A DNA stretch of 64,000 nucleotides from Phallusia mammillata (Eukaryota; Chordata; Ascidiacea; Phlebobranchia; Ascidiidae): the NCBI GenBank assembly GCA_003260075.1, contig QLIY01000122.1:1-64000 (forward strand), given 5' to 3'. The position numbers were made by a program, and so were the translations under genes. Below the pieces are notes generated by a model. That model was given only the letters and a program-made list of their open reading frames with translations. It searched no databases and had not been told where the DNA came from. Positions 11,901-23,550 of the stretch are shown piece after piece (the stretch's first letter is position 1; the number at the start of each line of letters is the position of its first letter).

Positions 11901-14173
11901 CGTAAGCTGGGAAAATCATCAGCGACAACAAATCATCTTCAGAAGGAGAGCTGCTTCACCAAACACGACTCGAATTGTTTGTTTTCAAATCATAAGACAC
12001 TCAGACGCGCGCCAAAGCTAAGCACCGGTTTTCAAAATCCTAAACATATAGACATAACCTCCTTGCGGGAGAGGGACCAGTAATTGATCCCATCACAAAA
12101 TAATTCATTTTCGCACCAACAAAAGACGTTTACTGCTCGTCTTGAGTGCACTTAAACTCAAGTGCTTTTTGATCGGCATCTTACGCGACACTTGTGCAGC
12201 TTTTTAATCATTCGCGACAAGCGTCAAGCGGCACATGTTGATACGTGCGTTGCTGCCGGCCCACCGACCGAAAAATCAAAAATGAATCATAAGCTTATGG
12301 TTTCGGTTTTCAAAATGGATGAAATATGTTTGTCAATACTTTCTGTTCAAACGGTGTAGCTGCAGAGCGTTTACCAATTTTGCCCCCGACAGATTTGCGC
12401 AGCTATTTCCGGCTTGGTGAAAATTTGAGCACAATTGTGCACAAAAAGCACAACAATTTGTAGGCCTACTTAGCTCATGCCCTTAACATAGGATGTATGT
12501 TCACGCTTTTTGAGGCTTTTTGCTCTGTCCTTAACACAAACTAGCATACAATTTTATGTAAACAAAAGAATAAAGTCCAACTTTGCGTTTTCGTGTCTGA
12601 AAAGTTTTTCGCTCAGTTTGAAAATTGTCAGAAAATCCAAGATTTAAGCTCAAAAAAGTGTTACCCAAAATCCGCAAGTTACACTTTCATTTAAGTGTAA
12701 ATATGATAAAGTGATTACAGCTGATAGCATCTTGCAAAAGTACCGTATATATGTAAGACGTCGTTTACACTCCCCGTAACTTTGTTTCGTGAAGACATGT
12801 TATACGGTCCGCGTGTGAAGTTATAACCACAACTTTGAGGCGAAGTTCTGCCTCTGACCGTAAACGCAACAAACAAGACATCGTACTGATGAAGAAGGGG
12901 TCACTGCCGGTCGAACCACGGCCTCACGTTTTGATGCCAACAAATGACGGCCACGATATTATTGATAAATCGACAACGCCGCGTTGTTTGTTTTCGGTCC
13001 AGCGTTTTTATAAAATACTTATGTGGCAGGCAGGGACAGGTGCGATTAACCCGTGCTGTGGGAAAATTATTGATAGTCTTTATAGATCAAAACAGTGGGC
13101 TTTGATTAAACCTGGAGTCGATAAGCTTTTTATGCTAATAACCAGTTTATGTGATGCGGTATTTTGGGACTGATCGGCAATAAAACGTCCTATATTCATC
13201 AAGGTAATGTCAGCTTGCCAACACAGCTTCCTCAAAACGTAGGATGACTTTTTTACATTTACCGGATGGACAACGAAAAGTGTATGAAAATGACTAATAT
13301 TCGGTAAAACTGAATAATTATTTAACATGTACATTTATTACAACTCACTGGTCCAAATACACTGCTTTTGTGTTTGTTTTGTCTCAATAAGGTGCTGTAA
13401 TATAACTTTTTTTTCTGCCTAACATGTCTATGTGTCGGTTCTATGCAGTCCGGCGACACTTCTCCAAGAATCAATCACAGGAAAAAACAACCATTTTCTA
13501 AAAAAAAGTTTAAAGACTTACCACATTGGAAACTTTGATCTCTTCCAGTCCACGAGAGGCGTCGGACAGCTTGGCCGTTCTTCGTCTGCCTGATGCGTTT
13601 GGTTGCCCTACAACGACGGTAGCTCTTGTTTTTTCCAGTCAACTGATAACCCGGTTGACACCGAACAAAACATTTTGATCCAAGATGGCGCCCGTTTGTG
13701 CAGTTTACAATTAGTCTGGAGTCTCTTGGCCACATTGGACAAACATTAGGCGGTTTTTGCTTTATCGATTCCTTGTAATATTCAATTATGTTTTGGGGTT
13801 TTTCCTCTTGCTCCACTTTGATTGGAGTGTGCTTGTCGCTGCTTTTCTGCTTCCTACGGTTCTTGCGCCTATCCCCACGAACGTTTTGCTCCGTACTTCG
13901 CTTCAACCTTTGCTCGGCTTCGTTATGAAGCCTTTGCGGGAATTTAGGCGTCGAACTTCGGCGTTCCGTATCAAAGATGTTAATTGACTCTTCGCCTAAA
14001 AAGTCTAGTTTATTCTGCGTCGGCTCTGTGAGCAAACTTAACCCGGAAGAGCTTGATTCATGTCCATTGTTCTCCAAAATATTAGTTTGTGACGCAATAC
14101 AACAAAACGCTTGAAGCAGAATTCCGCCAAATCTTAACATCTGCCTCATTTGCAGGTCACAGGTTATAGCCAT
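3380..14173 (-). CDS. Secreted sushi (CCP) plus EAR/EPTP repeat protein, 3' end missing
   Basis: Exons on the minus strand in transcript order: 14173-13522, 6375-6181, 5875-5751, 4182-4019, 3489-3380. All have GT-AG borders with compatible phases (1, 1, 0, 2, 1), giving about 415 residues before the frame runs out. Residues 1-30 look like a signal peptide (hydrophobic GGILLQAFCCIA). A linker holds a furin-type RLKR site at 89-92 and a very basic stretch at 101-112. A sushi-like domain with six Cys spans 145-217, and a classic sushi domain (CPPLVAPPNG...GYVL...GSWSG...C) fills exon 2. Exons 3-5 read as EAR/EPTP beta-propeller strands: VTSLTTYSYKGVTYLVAGD, then VFKWSGSRF...LRLVVANG, then a third incomplete unit. 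EAR repeats occur in LGI and TSPEAR proteins and act in extracellular binding. Intron 1 is 7.1 kb. The last exon ends in phase 1 next to a gap and no stop is found. Confidence 0.8.
3490..4018. other. Intron of sushi-EAR gene
   Basis: No exon seen. It contains the spliced-leader-like 16-mer at 3539-3554. Near 3763-3778 is a decayed sequence resembling the end of a hAT element (TTTGAGAACCCCT). Confidence 0.6.
3539..3554 (+). other. Ciona spliced-leader 16-mer (relic or chance copy)
   Basis: Exact ATTCTATTTGAATAAG, which I recall as the Ciona trans-spliced leader. It is followed by GG, not GT, so it lacks the splice donor a working SL RNA gene needs. A second exact copy lies at 16676. Both are preceded within a few bases by AATAAACT. 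Confidence 0.6.
4183..5750. other. Intron of sushi-EAR gene
   Basis: 1.57 kb with no convincing exon on either strand. A short stretch near 4580-4640 (ending ccgaatcaaccggtcaccat) resembles the flank of the SINE-like element at 51600-51650. Confidence 0.5.
5913..5978. other. 66-G run, probable gap placeholder
   Basis: Uninterrupted G of a length implausible for clean sequencing. It lies in the intron between two sushi-EAR exons. The minus-strand poly-proline ORF over it is an artefact. Confidence 0.7.
9309..9749 (-). CDS. Uncertain ORF, 146 aa, hydrophobic N-terminus
   Basis: An unspliced minus-strand ORF from ATG at 9747-9749 to a stop at 9309-9311. It begins MLISLICSLLLISFKCLL, which looks like a signal peptide or anchor. 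It contains several N-x-S/T sites and a basic RNKKIRRK stretch followed by LTWSVRVFDVSNV. I do not recognise a family; the FDVSNV stretch only loosely recalls TGF-beta propeptides. It lies inside the first intron of the sushi-EAR gene on the same strand. It may be a chance ORF, since no splice or polyadenylation support was found. Confidence 0.2.
   Translation of the reverse strand: MLISLICSLLLISFKCLLRFSRNQSVSDFENLKTTKPFAKKKLLYRSPTINTTNGVTTGHDTVHNQTPRNVSVSRNKKIRRKGLTWSVRVFDVSNVKNSSTNTHLVVHRARGQCARLAMQTYQRPNTAVQDGASTTDEHHHAKDTC
10741..10874. mobile_element. Small inverted-repeat element, copy 1
   Basis: The left end 10741-10767 and right end 10851-10874 are inverted copies of the segment TTTATAGAGCTCTTCTGGCAA (read from the ends, shortened). 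The interior shares the block around CCTATACAGGTC...CAGGGTAAA, in inverted orientation, with the element at 60394-60547. Non-coding. Confidence 0.65.
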
Positions 14174-16889
14174 AGTTAGTCAGCCACTCTAAATCACCTG
14201 GCAAGTACCTGTTACCAAAAACGTGTGTTAAAATCACGCTTTAAGTTTAGCAGAACCATGCACAAAATGCTATAAACTAAACAAATCTAAGTGACTGTTT
14301 TGATTCCTACATAGACTTATATTGAAAGTTACAGTACGGATGTGTTTGAGTGTTCCAGTTCTAGCTGTTCCCTTAAAGATAGACCAAACACAAAGGTCTA
14401 ACAACTGTCTGATCTCTCGAGCCTTGAACTGATAAGCCGTCGTCCTAATTCAAGGTCTGAACCCTTTTGCCTTTGGCGCACCAACTTGCTGACATTAATT
14501 GCACTCCAGCCAATGCGGGAGTCTAGGTATCGCTGTTGCACATCGGCACCGCGGTTCAAAATCGCGGCGTGCGCGCATCCCGAAGTCCGGGGGGCAGATA
14601 AGCTTACATATCGCGCGCGCCATTGTGACTTTAAAAAGCGAGCGCGCGGCAATGTAAATAAAAACAGGCAGCAAACACGAATAAAGTGCGGCGCCCGACA
14701 TCAAACGCGCCGCCGGTTCTGTTTCGAGCGACTAAAACACATTTGCGGATAATAGCATCCATTGAGCGGGACACGAGTGGCGCGTTCTGTGGTGCTACTG
14801 ACTAGCGCCGCGCTTCACCGACGTAGTAACAACATAACCCCTCGTGGGAACTTTTTTCCTCCAGGCCAGAGAACAACGCGATGCAACACCGGTGGCTTTT
14901 CGCTGTTTACACGCCACCGCCGCGCACAACCGTAATGTTCTTGCCCGTTGATTTTCGACTAATGAATGGAACCGGCTCTGCTCGACAGGAAACTATAAAC
15001 GGCGTCCGCACAAACCGCAAATCGTCGATCGGCGCACGACAACAGCCCCCCTGAACAGGTTCGTACTATTGTCTCGCTGGGTTGAACTCTTTCCCGTATA
15101 AATTGAGCGGATCTTTTTCCGTTCTGCCAAACTGACAACGAAAAAACGCTCTATTACCCTTTTCCTGCTCTTTAACGATAAATTATCTCATTGTGTATCG
15201 GTTGTAAGTCGTCATAATATTGTCATAACAATTATGCATAGCAAAGAAAGACTTAAACACCTTTGTTTACTGATACACTTTGTTCTTTGTCTATCTAACG
15301 ATGTAGCTATAGCACGTTTGGCATCTACCCACTATTGTCCTCTACTTTTTGTGGCGACTATTTCCAAATTGGTGACTATTCTAACTTAACTACGCTGCTC
15401 TCCTTCACTGACCGTAATAAACTGTTCTTATGGAGCGATGAAGGCATTTCAACACGTTTGAGGGCAGAGGGATTTTTTCACAGCTGCTAACCGACGTGAC
15501 CGGGCCATCACATCTCCACGCGCACAAATCTTTACCCTAATATGCCTATCGCTTATTCTTCCATGCTACCAGTTCTGTCTACGGTTTACGCACTGCCAGG
15601 CATTCTCCCGAACGCTTTTGCAGAAGGGTGGAGTTGCACAGGGATATACACTATGCCCAATATCGTAATTAAACAGACTGACAGAGTACAGGTGCGCGCG
15701 CAGTCAATCAGCCGGCAATATTACCTTCTCAACCTAAATCCACGCAGCTGTTTGATCACGTATCAGAGATTGAGTGGAATATGTTACAAGAAAAGCACTC
15801 TCAATGAAATCAGCCTAGGAATGCATGTGCGTATATGTGCAGGTGTCCGCCAGCGCTACAAAGACGATGCTTCCGTTGTTTAAGAGGTGGAAATTGACAG
15901 ATGGATAGACATGTGTGCAAGTTTGTTCACTGGCCCATATCCCGCTGTTTGTGTACAAAACTTGACGCTGCGTAAAAGTAGCAGGTGTTTTTTACAGTAG
16001 AGAGTGATAATTAGGAAGAGAAACCCAGGTTAACCGCGATTCTACCGCCAACTTCTCTCCGCCTTTCATTCGATTTGACCCGTGCCCGGTTTTGGGACCC
16101 TCGCGCACGATTTCGTTTTAAACGCACCACGACCATTTCACCGCTGATGGTCCCACATTGTCGGTTTAAATTCCGCGGCCAACCTGTCATTTCCCTTTCG
16201 TATCTCCCCCTCGCGATAATGGCTTCAGTCGTGATCTACCGTGTTGTTATCCGCCGGGGACACGCTGCCATTTGCACCGTCGATAACGGAATTCTATTGA
16301 CCTGCTCTACAGCAAAGCGTCTCAACAAACCCGCTTAAAAATATCATGTTTGCGGCTGTGCGTGACCGTAGGAACTTGTCACCGCGAATTAGGTGGTCGT
16401 TTTGGGGCCAAACCCATCACTGGAATACAAAGAGGCCATGGTTATTGATCATTAAATCATATTGCCGCAAATAGGGCTTGGCAAATCGCAACATACATAG
16501 TTTTGAAAATACGCGAGGAATTTCAACACTCCCAACGGACGGATTAGCTTTTGATGCCCTATGTACTTTGAACCTATTTTCTCTGCCTAAATTTCATACA
16601 CAAAGTCTTGAGTTGGATGTGATCTGGCGAAAATACTTTAATATTGATTCTATAGGTTTATAATAAACTTTAATGATTCTATTTGAATAAGATACTGACG
16701 ATGCTGTATTAGCGAAATATATATATCTTTAAAACCAAAGGGTGAACGACTAAGTGTTTTTCTGAACTTACATCTATTAACTTTAATGAAAACATAAAAT
16801 ACCATAATGTTTGACATAAAATTAAATGAACCAGCATTTAACCTCACAAAATTACTTTCTTTTCGTTCTGCAATCTTACGTTAAACACA
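14174..16889. other. Upstream region of sushi-EAR gene, CpG-rich, no gene seen
   Basis: 14480-15060 is clearly richer in GC and CpG (many CGCG runs) than its surroundings. It begins about 300 bp upstream of the minus-strand ATG at 14173, so it is a plausible promoter region. ORFs here, such as 15542-15883 (+), have no recognisable domains. Confidence 0.4.
16676..16691 (+). other. Ciona spliced-leader 16-mer, second copy
   Basis: Exact ATTCTATTTGAATAAG followed by ATACTGA. The copy at 3539 is followed by GGAGAATACTGA, so the two share the ATACTGA stretch just downstream. There is no GT donor after the leader, so it is not a normal SL RNA gene. It could mark the 5' end of a retrocopied trans-spliced mRNA or a repeat family. 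Confidence 0.6.
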
Positions 16890-17144
16890 TCATCCATTCT
16901 CCTGAACAAACTGCTTTGGTGTAAGTGACCATCCTTGGAGCAATACACACCCTACAGAAGCAACTAAGGCCATAAAAAGACTAAGTAGACCGCTAATTGG
17001 TGGATAATGTTGTTTCTGCCACCTGCGCCGCTTTTCTATAACAAGCCTCTGATTCATATAAAATTGAACCTTTTCGCTATTATCAAAAACTGTGTTTATC
17101 AATAAACTGTTTCCCCACTTGAAATCTCTTGAAAACGCGGCTAA
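16890..17144 (-). CDS. Possible terminal exon of a small membrane protein
   Basis: A minus-strand open frame after an acceptor-like TTCAG reads LAAFSRDFKWGNSLL... and ends ...LTPKQFVQENG-stop. It has a basic EKRRRWQKQ stretch just before a hydrophobic segment (about 20 residues around GLLSLFMALVASVGCVLL), typical of a single-pass membrane protein. A candidate first exon with ATG and a GTAAGT donor lies near 17290-17370 (MIIEQVLPPPASYIEYH). Its donor phase does not join this frame, so no gene model closes. Family not recognised. Confidence 0.22.
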   Translation of the reverse strand, partial: LAAFSRDFKWGNSLLINTVFDNSEKVQFYMNQRLVIEKRRRWQKQHYPPISGLLSLFMALVASVGCVLLQGWSLTPKQFVQENG

Positions 17145-18269
17145 CTGAACCACAGTGTAGTAAAGGTGGCGGTCTCATATAGTGGCGACTTTTCTCTTTG
17201 TGTAGATAGCGGCCTGCGTCACTTGTGTTTACGTAACACCTTAACGAACTTCGAAGCGATGAAAGAAGGTTAAAAACGTTGATCGCTGGATGAATGATGA
17301 CTTACTCTGTGCTGCTCCGGTGGTATTCGATATAGGATGCTGGTGGTGGTAGAACTTGTTCTATAATCATGGATTACCCACTTTTTATTTGGGATCTGGT
17401 CTTAAAGCACAAAACATACAAGACTAAGCTGTCTCAGTAGGAAAGATGTACCATTACATCTAATTTTTGGCATAGGAGCTGAAACTATACCGAGCACTTG
17501 CTTTTTTACTACAACTAACAAACAAAAACTTGTTTTTTCACCAAAAATTTGCTAACTTGCACTGGTGAAATAATGTGGGCGCAACGCTATAGCAATTAAA
17601 ACTAAGAACGTTTGCCAACCTGATTTTGTTGGTAGCGCTTATGGATCTGTTATAACCTCAATGATAAGATGCGGGATACAAAGCAGCACGCTTTACTACC
17701 AAACCGTTCCTAAATGATGGCATGTAAAAATCTATTTTTTATGAGCATTGTTACATTGTCAAAGATCTTTATACGGACTGCCATTTTGAGAGCAAAATTT
17801 TGTCAAGATTGGTCAAGTCTTGTGGTCGTATAACTTCCGATGAAGTGTTTACCAACCACAAACTCCGAGAAGCCGATGGTTCCTCTCAAAAGCCGTACGC
17901 AAATACCGCAAACGCATCGATTTAACCGGTTCATGCTAGTATACAACCCATACTTTAGAGGTAGTCGGACCGCTTGACGAGTATACACTATAATAGCACG
18001 CTGTCCAGCTGCTAGCGACGATTGAAAGAAAGCTGCATGTCGACGTAGGGACGGAATGAAATTTACACATCGTTTTAGTGCTTCCTGTTCCCTGTTTCAC
18101 GGCACTGGACGCGCCCACAGCCGTGTCAAGTCAAAACAAACTGAGATGAAAAGCAGACGTTCCACCTCCGAACGAGAGGAATGCGAGCTACAGGAGGAAG
18201 GGAGGTCAGATGCTTCCTCATCACATCGCGCCATTTCATAACACATCGCCTTTTCCGACTTAATGTAGC

Positions 18270-18770
18270 GAACGGTTTTTAGCTACACTTGCCACGCGCT
18301 GATAATCATATTTTCTCACTTTGCCTTCACTCGAAACAGTTTGTTTGAAGCAAAGAAAAGTAGTAACGTTACAACCCACTCACACATATCAGCTGTAATT
18401 TTTTAGCTACACTTGCCACGCGTTGATGATTATATTTCTTATTTTGCCTTTCACAGAAACAGTTTCTTTAAAGCAAGGAGAGTTGAAACGTTACAATCTA
18501 CTCATACATCCCACCCTCTTTGTCCTATACCAACTTTGTGTTTTCAATCGAAACGTCGGCATATTATAATAAAGACTGATGGAGGAGCTAACAATTTGCT
18601 GCTACTCATACATATCGGCTGTATTTTTTATTAACTACACTTGTCAAGCACCGAGAAGCATATACATTGAGTTTCCTGTTTTACCCATTTTGCCTTTTCG
18701 CAGCAGGAGTCTCTCAAAAACTGACATAGGGAGGGGTTACTCGTTACAATCTACTCAAACATTTTGGTCG
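18270..18770. repeat. Diverged tandem repeat, three units
   Basis: Units start near 18278, 18404 and 18630 with TTTTAGCTACACTTGCCACGC (third copy: TAACTACACTTGTCAAGC). They share an internal CTCACTTTGCCTT-like block, an ACGTTACAATCTACTCA-like block and, ahead of the second and third units, CATATCRGCTGTA. Unit spacing varies (about 125-225 bp). No G run is involved, so this repeat looks biological. Confidence 0.65.
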
Positions 18771-19124
18771 TAAATTTCCAAACTTTGTTTGCTACGTAAT
18801 TAACTCAGTATTTTACGACATATCTTTCCCCGAAACACGTTTCAGCCTGTGTATATTATTCATGTGACAAGCGTGTGTTATGAAAGACATTGTAACTTCA
18901 CTGCTAAACGATCACCAAATCGACCCAACTTTTGAAACTCCATCTAAAGTTAAAATCGGCGCAAAAAACGCTCCGTTGCCCGCGTAACATGTTATTATCG
19001 GTGGGCGTTATACATTGTGGTTGACCACGTAATGTAGGAGATACGAGATGGAAAATTTAAAGCGTTTTAGCGAAAACACAAATATATATCTGAAAACAAT
19101 GACATATATTGAAATTTACTGGAC

Positions 19125-19419
19125 AAAGTCGCGTCGTACTTGACCAGGCGAAAATCAATGCATTTTTTGATTACTGAAAAGATTGGCTTTGCTTACTTGC
19201 AATGCATCAGCAAATTATTATTGAAACTTCGACTTTATACAACAGTAATGATTAACTCATGATATAGGGGGGGGGGTAAAGTCGAGTCGTACTTGACCAG
19301 GCGAAAATCAATGTATTTTTTGATTACTGAAAAGATTGGCTTTGCTTACTTGCAATGCATCAACAAATTACTATTGAAACTTCGACTTTATACAACAGTA
19401 ATGATTAACTCATGATATA
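19125..19419. repeat. 142 bp direct duplication around a 10-G run
   Basis: Copies 19125-19266 and 19278-19419 differ at about four positions. They are joined by ten G (19267-19276) plus T. Probable unmerged overlap between two contigs of different haplotypes. Confidence 0.85.
19267..19276. other. 10-G run, probable gap placeholder
   Basis: Exactly ten G between the two 142 bp copies. Confidence 0.75.
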
Positions 19420-22400
19420 CATATTTTTAGCTTTTCAGATACGATGTAAAGAGAGATCATCAATAAAACATTGGTTTTTAAACTGCGATACTCGTTTTTC
19501 TTGCGATCATTGCAAAACAGTACCTTATTTTACTCACATTCTGCATGTGCGAGAGACAAAACCAGAACTTGCGATCGTGTTAACTTTTCTTGACATATTG
19601 TTTTCCTAATACTACAACTTTTTGTATATTTACTGGTATCAATTTAAAGAAAACTTACAAAAAATTTTCATCAGAAGAAACTATTAATAAGTTCTCTCTG
19701 CAAAAAAATATAAATCACAGTTATATCGTTATTGTACAACTCACACTGGTTTCTACACCAAATCTGTCTGTGGATTTTCAAGACGCTCTCTTAAAACGAG
19801 CTTAACAATCTTGCATCAACTTTTCCATGTACTCTCTCCTTCACTTGCGCCTGTTTGCGCACTGTGTAATTATTCTTGTGCGCTGGCAATGCAAATATTT
19901 TGACGCACCAAGGGAGAAACCTTTCACATACCTACTCCTTATACCGGCGCCTTGTCATCACTTCTACACCACATGCCGTGATATAACTTAAGCGATCATC
20001 GCACGGCCAAACCCCTTTTATGAAAAACAGGCCGTATTGATTTGGTCGCATTTCCGTTTCAACGCCTTTGATAGTGAAACAAGACTCCCGGAGCCCGGTT
20101 TTCGATTTTGTCTGGATGGCAAAAAACGAAAAAGTACACACTCAGCGAATCTACCTCTATTTTTGTATTGGACTAATATTCAAAATACACTTTGTAAACA
20201 AAAGCCTTTTTTGATCGTGCTACGTTCAGTTGTTCTTTCCGCATTTTTTATTGAAACAAACTATAATTGTAACAAAATTGCATCGATCTATTAGGTAATC
20301 GTTTTATACTTGGTTGCTTTAATACAACAGCAATGGGGAAGTTTTGTGTCGCATAATTACACTTTGAACGTAGCTATGGAGTTTTTATTTCGTGTTGTAT
20401 AAGTATGCATTGAATGTAAATGGATAGACTATGAAGCATAAGTAAATGGTAAAAAGAACGCTTTTGCCCACACGCTATACTACTTTATCCAACCCTAATT
20501 AGTAATAACCCACTGCTGTTATATGAGTTGGTAGAAAAACGTTGTCCCATCTGATAAACACACTTTGCAATAAAATGTCACAGCACTCTATGTAGTCGCT
20601 TATCCTTTAAGCTTGACAACAAAATAAAGTGTCATCTACGCATTTTGTAAACAGCCTGTACTGTCTTGCCCGAAACCGTACAAGCGGCGCCTCTTTCTTG
20701 TTGTATTGGTTCGGAGAGTCGTCGCAAAAGCGCACAGTATCCCTATACCACTACTACGTCGCATAATGAAGGTGTTACACAGATTCGGCGTGTCGCCTTT
20801 GATCTACGTGTTAGTGATGGAGTTGTTTACATGTTTCAGCGGCTCTAGATCAAAGGAGGCCGCCAACAACACTAGCACCCCTCTTAATGGACTCTGATTG
20901 GTCAGGGCCCTCGATTTGGTCATGTGACTTGTGTCTTATCCAATCGGACACACCCGCGGGTTGAGCTTTTGAAGTTTTTTTTCTGTATTGCTTTCTGATG
21001 CGCTTTGTCCGTTTTGATTTTTCTCTTCGCTTTTTAGCAGTAAAAGCTGCTTTGAGTGTAGATGTAGATGATAGAATGCTAGAAGTGTTATGTAAATAAC
21101 CGTATAAGATATGGAACAAATGAACACTTGATATTTAAAAGGTTGCGACCTCGAATATAAAACATTGCTTTGTTGGTAAATGTGGCAGAACATCAGTCAA
21201 TATTTATTTTAAGATAACAGTTTTTCTGTAGATTATCGACAAAAACAAACTAAACATTCTTTGATTTTAAAATCAAACCTTTTTTGCGTTTGGCAGTATT
21301 TCGTAGTCATTTCTCGCCTAAATCAACTGTATTTTTTACCAGAATATTATTCCATAGAACATGAGGTTCTTGAGACGAAGTATTTCAAACTAAGCTGTGC
21401 CAAGTCGAGCCACTCTTTAATGCACCAATGGGAAACTCTCGTGTAAAAGCAAGACGATATTTATTCCCAGCTGAGTATTGAAGTCTTGATGGCGCCTATA
21501 ACAACCTTTTAACGATAATCTGCGATTGCCAATTCAGTGGTTATAAATTCCTCCTATCGGCTTTCGTATAGAAACTATTTAATATTTGCTAAACCATAGC
21601 ATTTCAAATTTTTTTCTCTTTGGACCACTTTTTCAAAAAAACCACAAGTTTTTTTTTGCAAACCATTTCATGGCTCAATAAATGGCATTTCTTCTTCAGT
21701 GAAAGGATGTGAGGCCAAAAATAAAGACCAACAGTCAATAGTCCTATTATGCATATCATAAAGTATATAAATATCATGGAGTGTTTGATTCTAAATGCAA
21801 GCAATGCAAATAGTAGAAATGTTTAACAAACGCCACCCTGTCGAACACTGGACTGTTTAACTGGAAGTTTTATAGGCGCATACACATTTCTGCAGCAACT
21901 TTTGTAGCTTAGAACGTTTGTCCGGTATAAATGAGAAATGAAATCTGTTCTGTCCAAGAAAAGCGCTTTATTTTCCGCCAGCAATGTGAAATCCTCTGGG
22001 AATTTTAATCGGTAATCAAACCCCATTCCAGCAAAAGAACAATGTCAACATCACAGATAATGACGCGGGCATTTGTCAAGCATTAAGTGAAGCACGTAGG
22101 TCTATGTGGTCAAGAATATTTCTCATGAAAACAAACGTTCCTCTGCAAGTTATCTCTACCGAGTTTCGAAGTATTAAACTCTACAACTCTAAGAACTCTT
22201 TGGTACAACCTAGCGGATTGACCTACATGTCTAAATGCAACTTCAATAGCCTCTGATTGTTTAGTTTTTGCCTTGCCGTAACGGAAGTGTACGCCTTGCT
22301 TGCCATTCAAACGTCACGGTGTTGATGACGACATATAGCGTGACAAACGCGAAGTAAGTGGATACGTTCCATTGAGATTTGCGCAAAAACATCCACAGTC

Positions 22401-22774
22401 ACTTATCCCTGGAAATTGCTTGTTGTTTGGGTATCGCCTGTTAAGTAACTGCGACGGCAAAAACACCAAACACATCACGAGACGGAAAATGGTTGGGGCC
22501 ACAGGGAAAGTACCTGGCTGAGTTAGGGGCATCACGTAGTAACTTACTTAACGTATGCCGCATAAGCGAAAGTATATTTTTCTGAATTCATAAGGAAAAA
22601 TGACTTGATGATTTAATAAATTTGAATTAATAAGCATATGGTTCATTATAGTCTTCTTCCACCAAGCAATCAGCTGGGAAATTCAGGTTTAAAGTTTAAA
22701 TTTACTGTATTAGTTAACAGAAAGGTCGTTTTCGACCACAAGGCCCACAACACGTACAATGTTACTACAATGTT

Positions 22775-22961
22775 ACAAATTCAAGTGTCGTGGGGAAATA
22801 GGTGATTTCTCTGCAACCGGCGTTTCTTATGATAATTTACAATCTTGATTTAACCAATGCCGGGGGGGGGGTGAACAAATTCAAGTGTCGTGGGGAAATA
22901 GGTGACTTCTCTTCAACCGGCGTTTCTTATGATAATTTACAATCTTGATTTAACCAATGCC
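22775..22961. repeat. 87 bp direct duplication around a 10-G run
   Basis: Copies 22775-22861 and 22875-22961 differ at two positions. They are joined by ten G (22862-22871) plus TGA. Confidence 0.85.
22862..22871. other. 10-G run, probable gap placeholder
   Basis: Exactly ten G between the two 87 bp copies. Confidence 0.75.
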
Positions 22962-23411
22962 TTGTTAAGTTCACTTTAGGCTGCCTAAGCCTTTCGAAAT
23001 GTGATTGCAAAGTGACACTACAGACGAAGTTAACATCATACTAAAGTCCTATGACAAAAGGAAACATCTACATGTTATTATGTTTTAGACTTGTCCTAAA
23101 AACACGTAACAAAAAATGTGAATACTATTACACGACACGTAAACAGCTAAGCTATTAAGCGATAACGTACTGGTTGATGTTTAGCTGCGGTAATTTAGTG
23201 CCCTAAAATCACATTTACAGAAAAGCCAAGTATATGGTTTCAATGGTTTACGGCTTTGAGGCTTCGTTAAACAATTTATTCGTTGCCCTTTCTGCCCACC
23301 GTCATGTATAGTTTCACTATCTCTTTTTTGGAACACTGTTCTGTTCATTGTAGTATAATGACGAACGTAACGGCCCAAAGTCTTGTGTTTTGCTCTCCAA
23401 CCTCAACAGTA

Positions 23412-23550
23412 TATACTATCTGCTGTAAACAACAAACTTCAGGGCAGCCACTTTTTCCATTCTTTCGCTGTATTGGGGGGGGGGGTTATACTATCTGCTG
23501 TGAACAACAAACTTCAGGGCAGCCACTTTTTCCATTCTTTCGCTGTATTG
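23412..23550. repeat. 64 bp direct duplication around a 10-G insert
   Basis: Copies 23412-23475 and 23487-23550 differ at one base. The G run 23475-23485 is one native G plus ten. A native GGGGGTTATACG follows the second copy. Confidence 0.82.
23475..23485. other. G run (1 native + 10), probable gap placeholder
   Basis: Eleven G, the first belonging to the repeat unit ending TATTG. Confidence 0.7.

Larger units (their letters stand above)
6376..13521. other. 7.1 kb first intron of sushi-EAR gene
   Basis: No conserved exon recognised. It holds a small inverted-repeat element (10741-10874) and one minus-strand ORF with a hydrophobic N-terminus (9309-9749). The rest is unannotated AT-rich sequence with scattered GC-richer patches (for example 7000-7300). 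As the only very long intron of the gene it is the obvious place for enhancers, but no site is identified. Confidence 0.5.

Noticed and set aside
15542..15883. 113-codon + strand ORF
   Set aside because: No domain, signal or splice support. The length is not remarkable for this much sequence.
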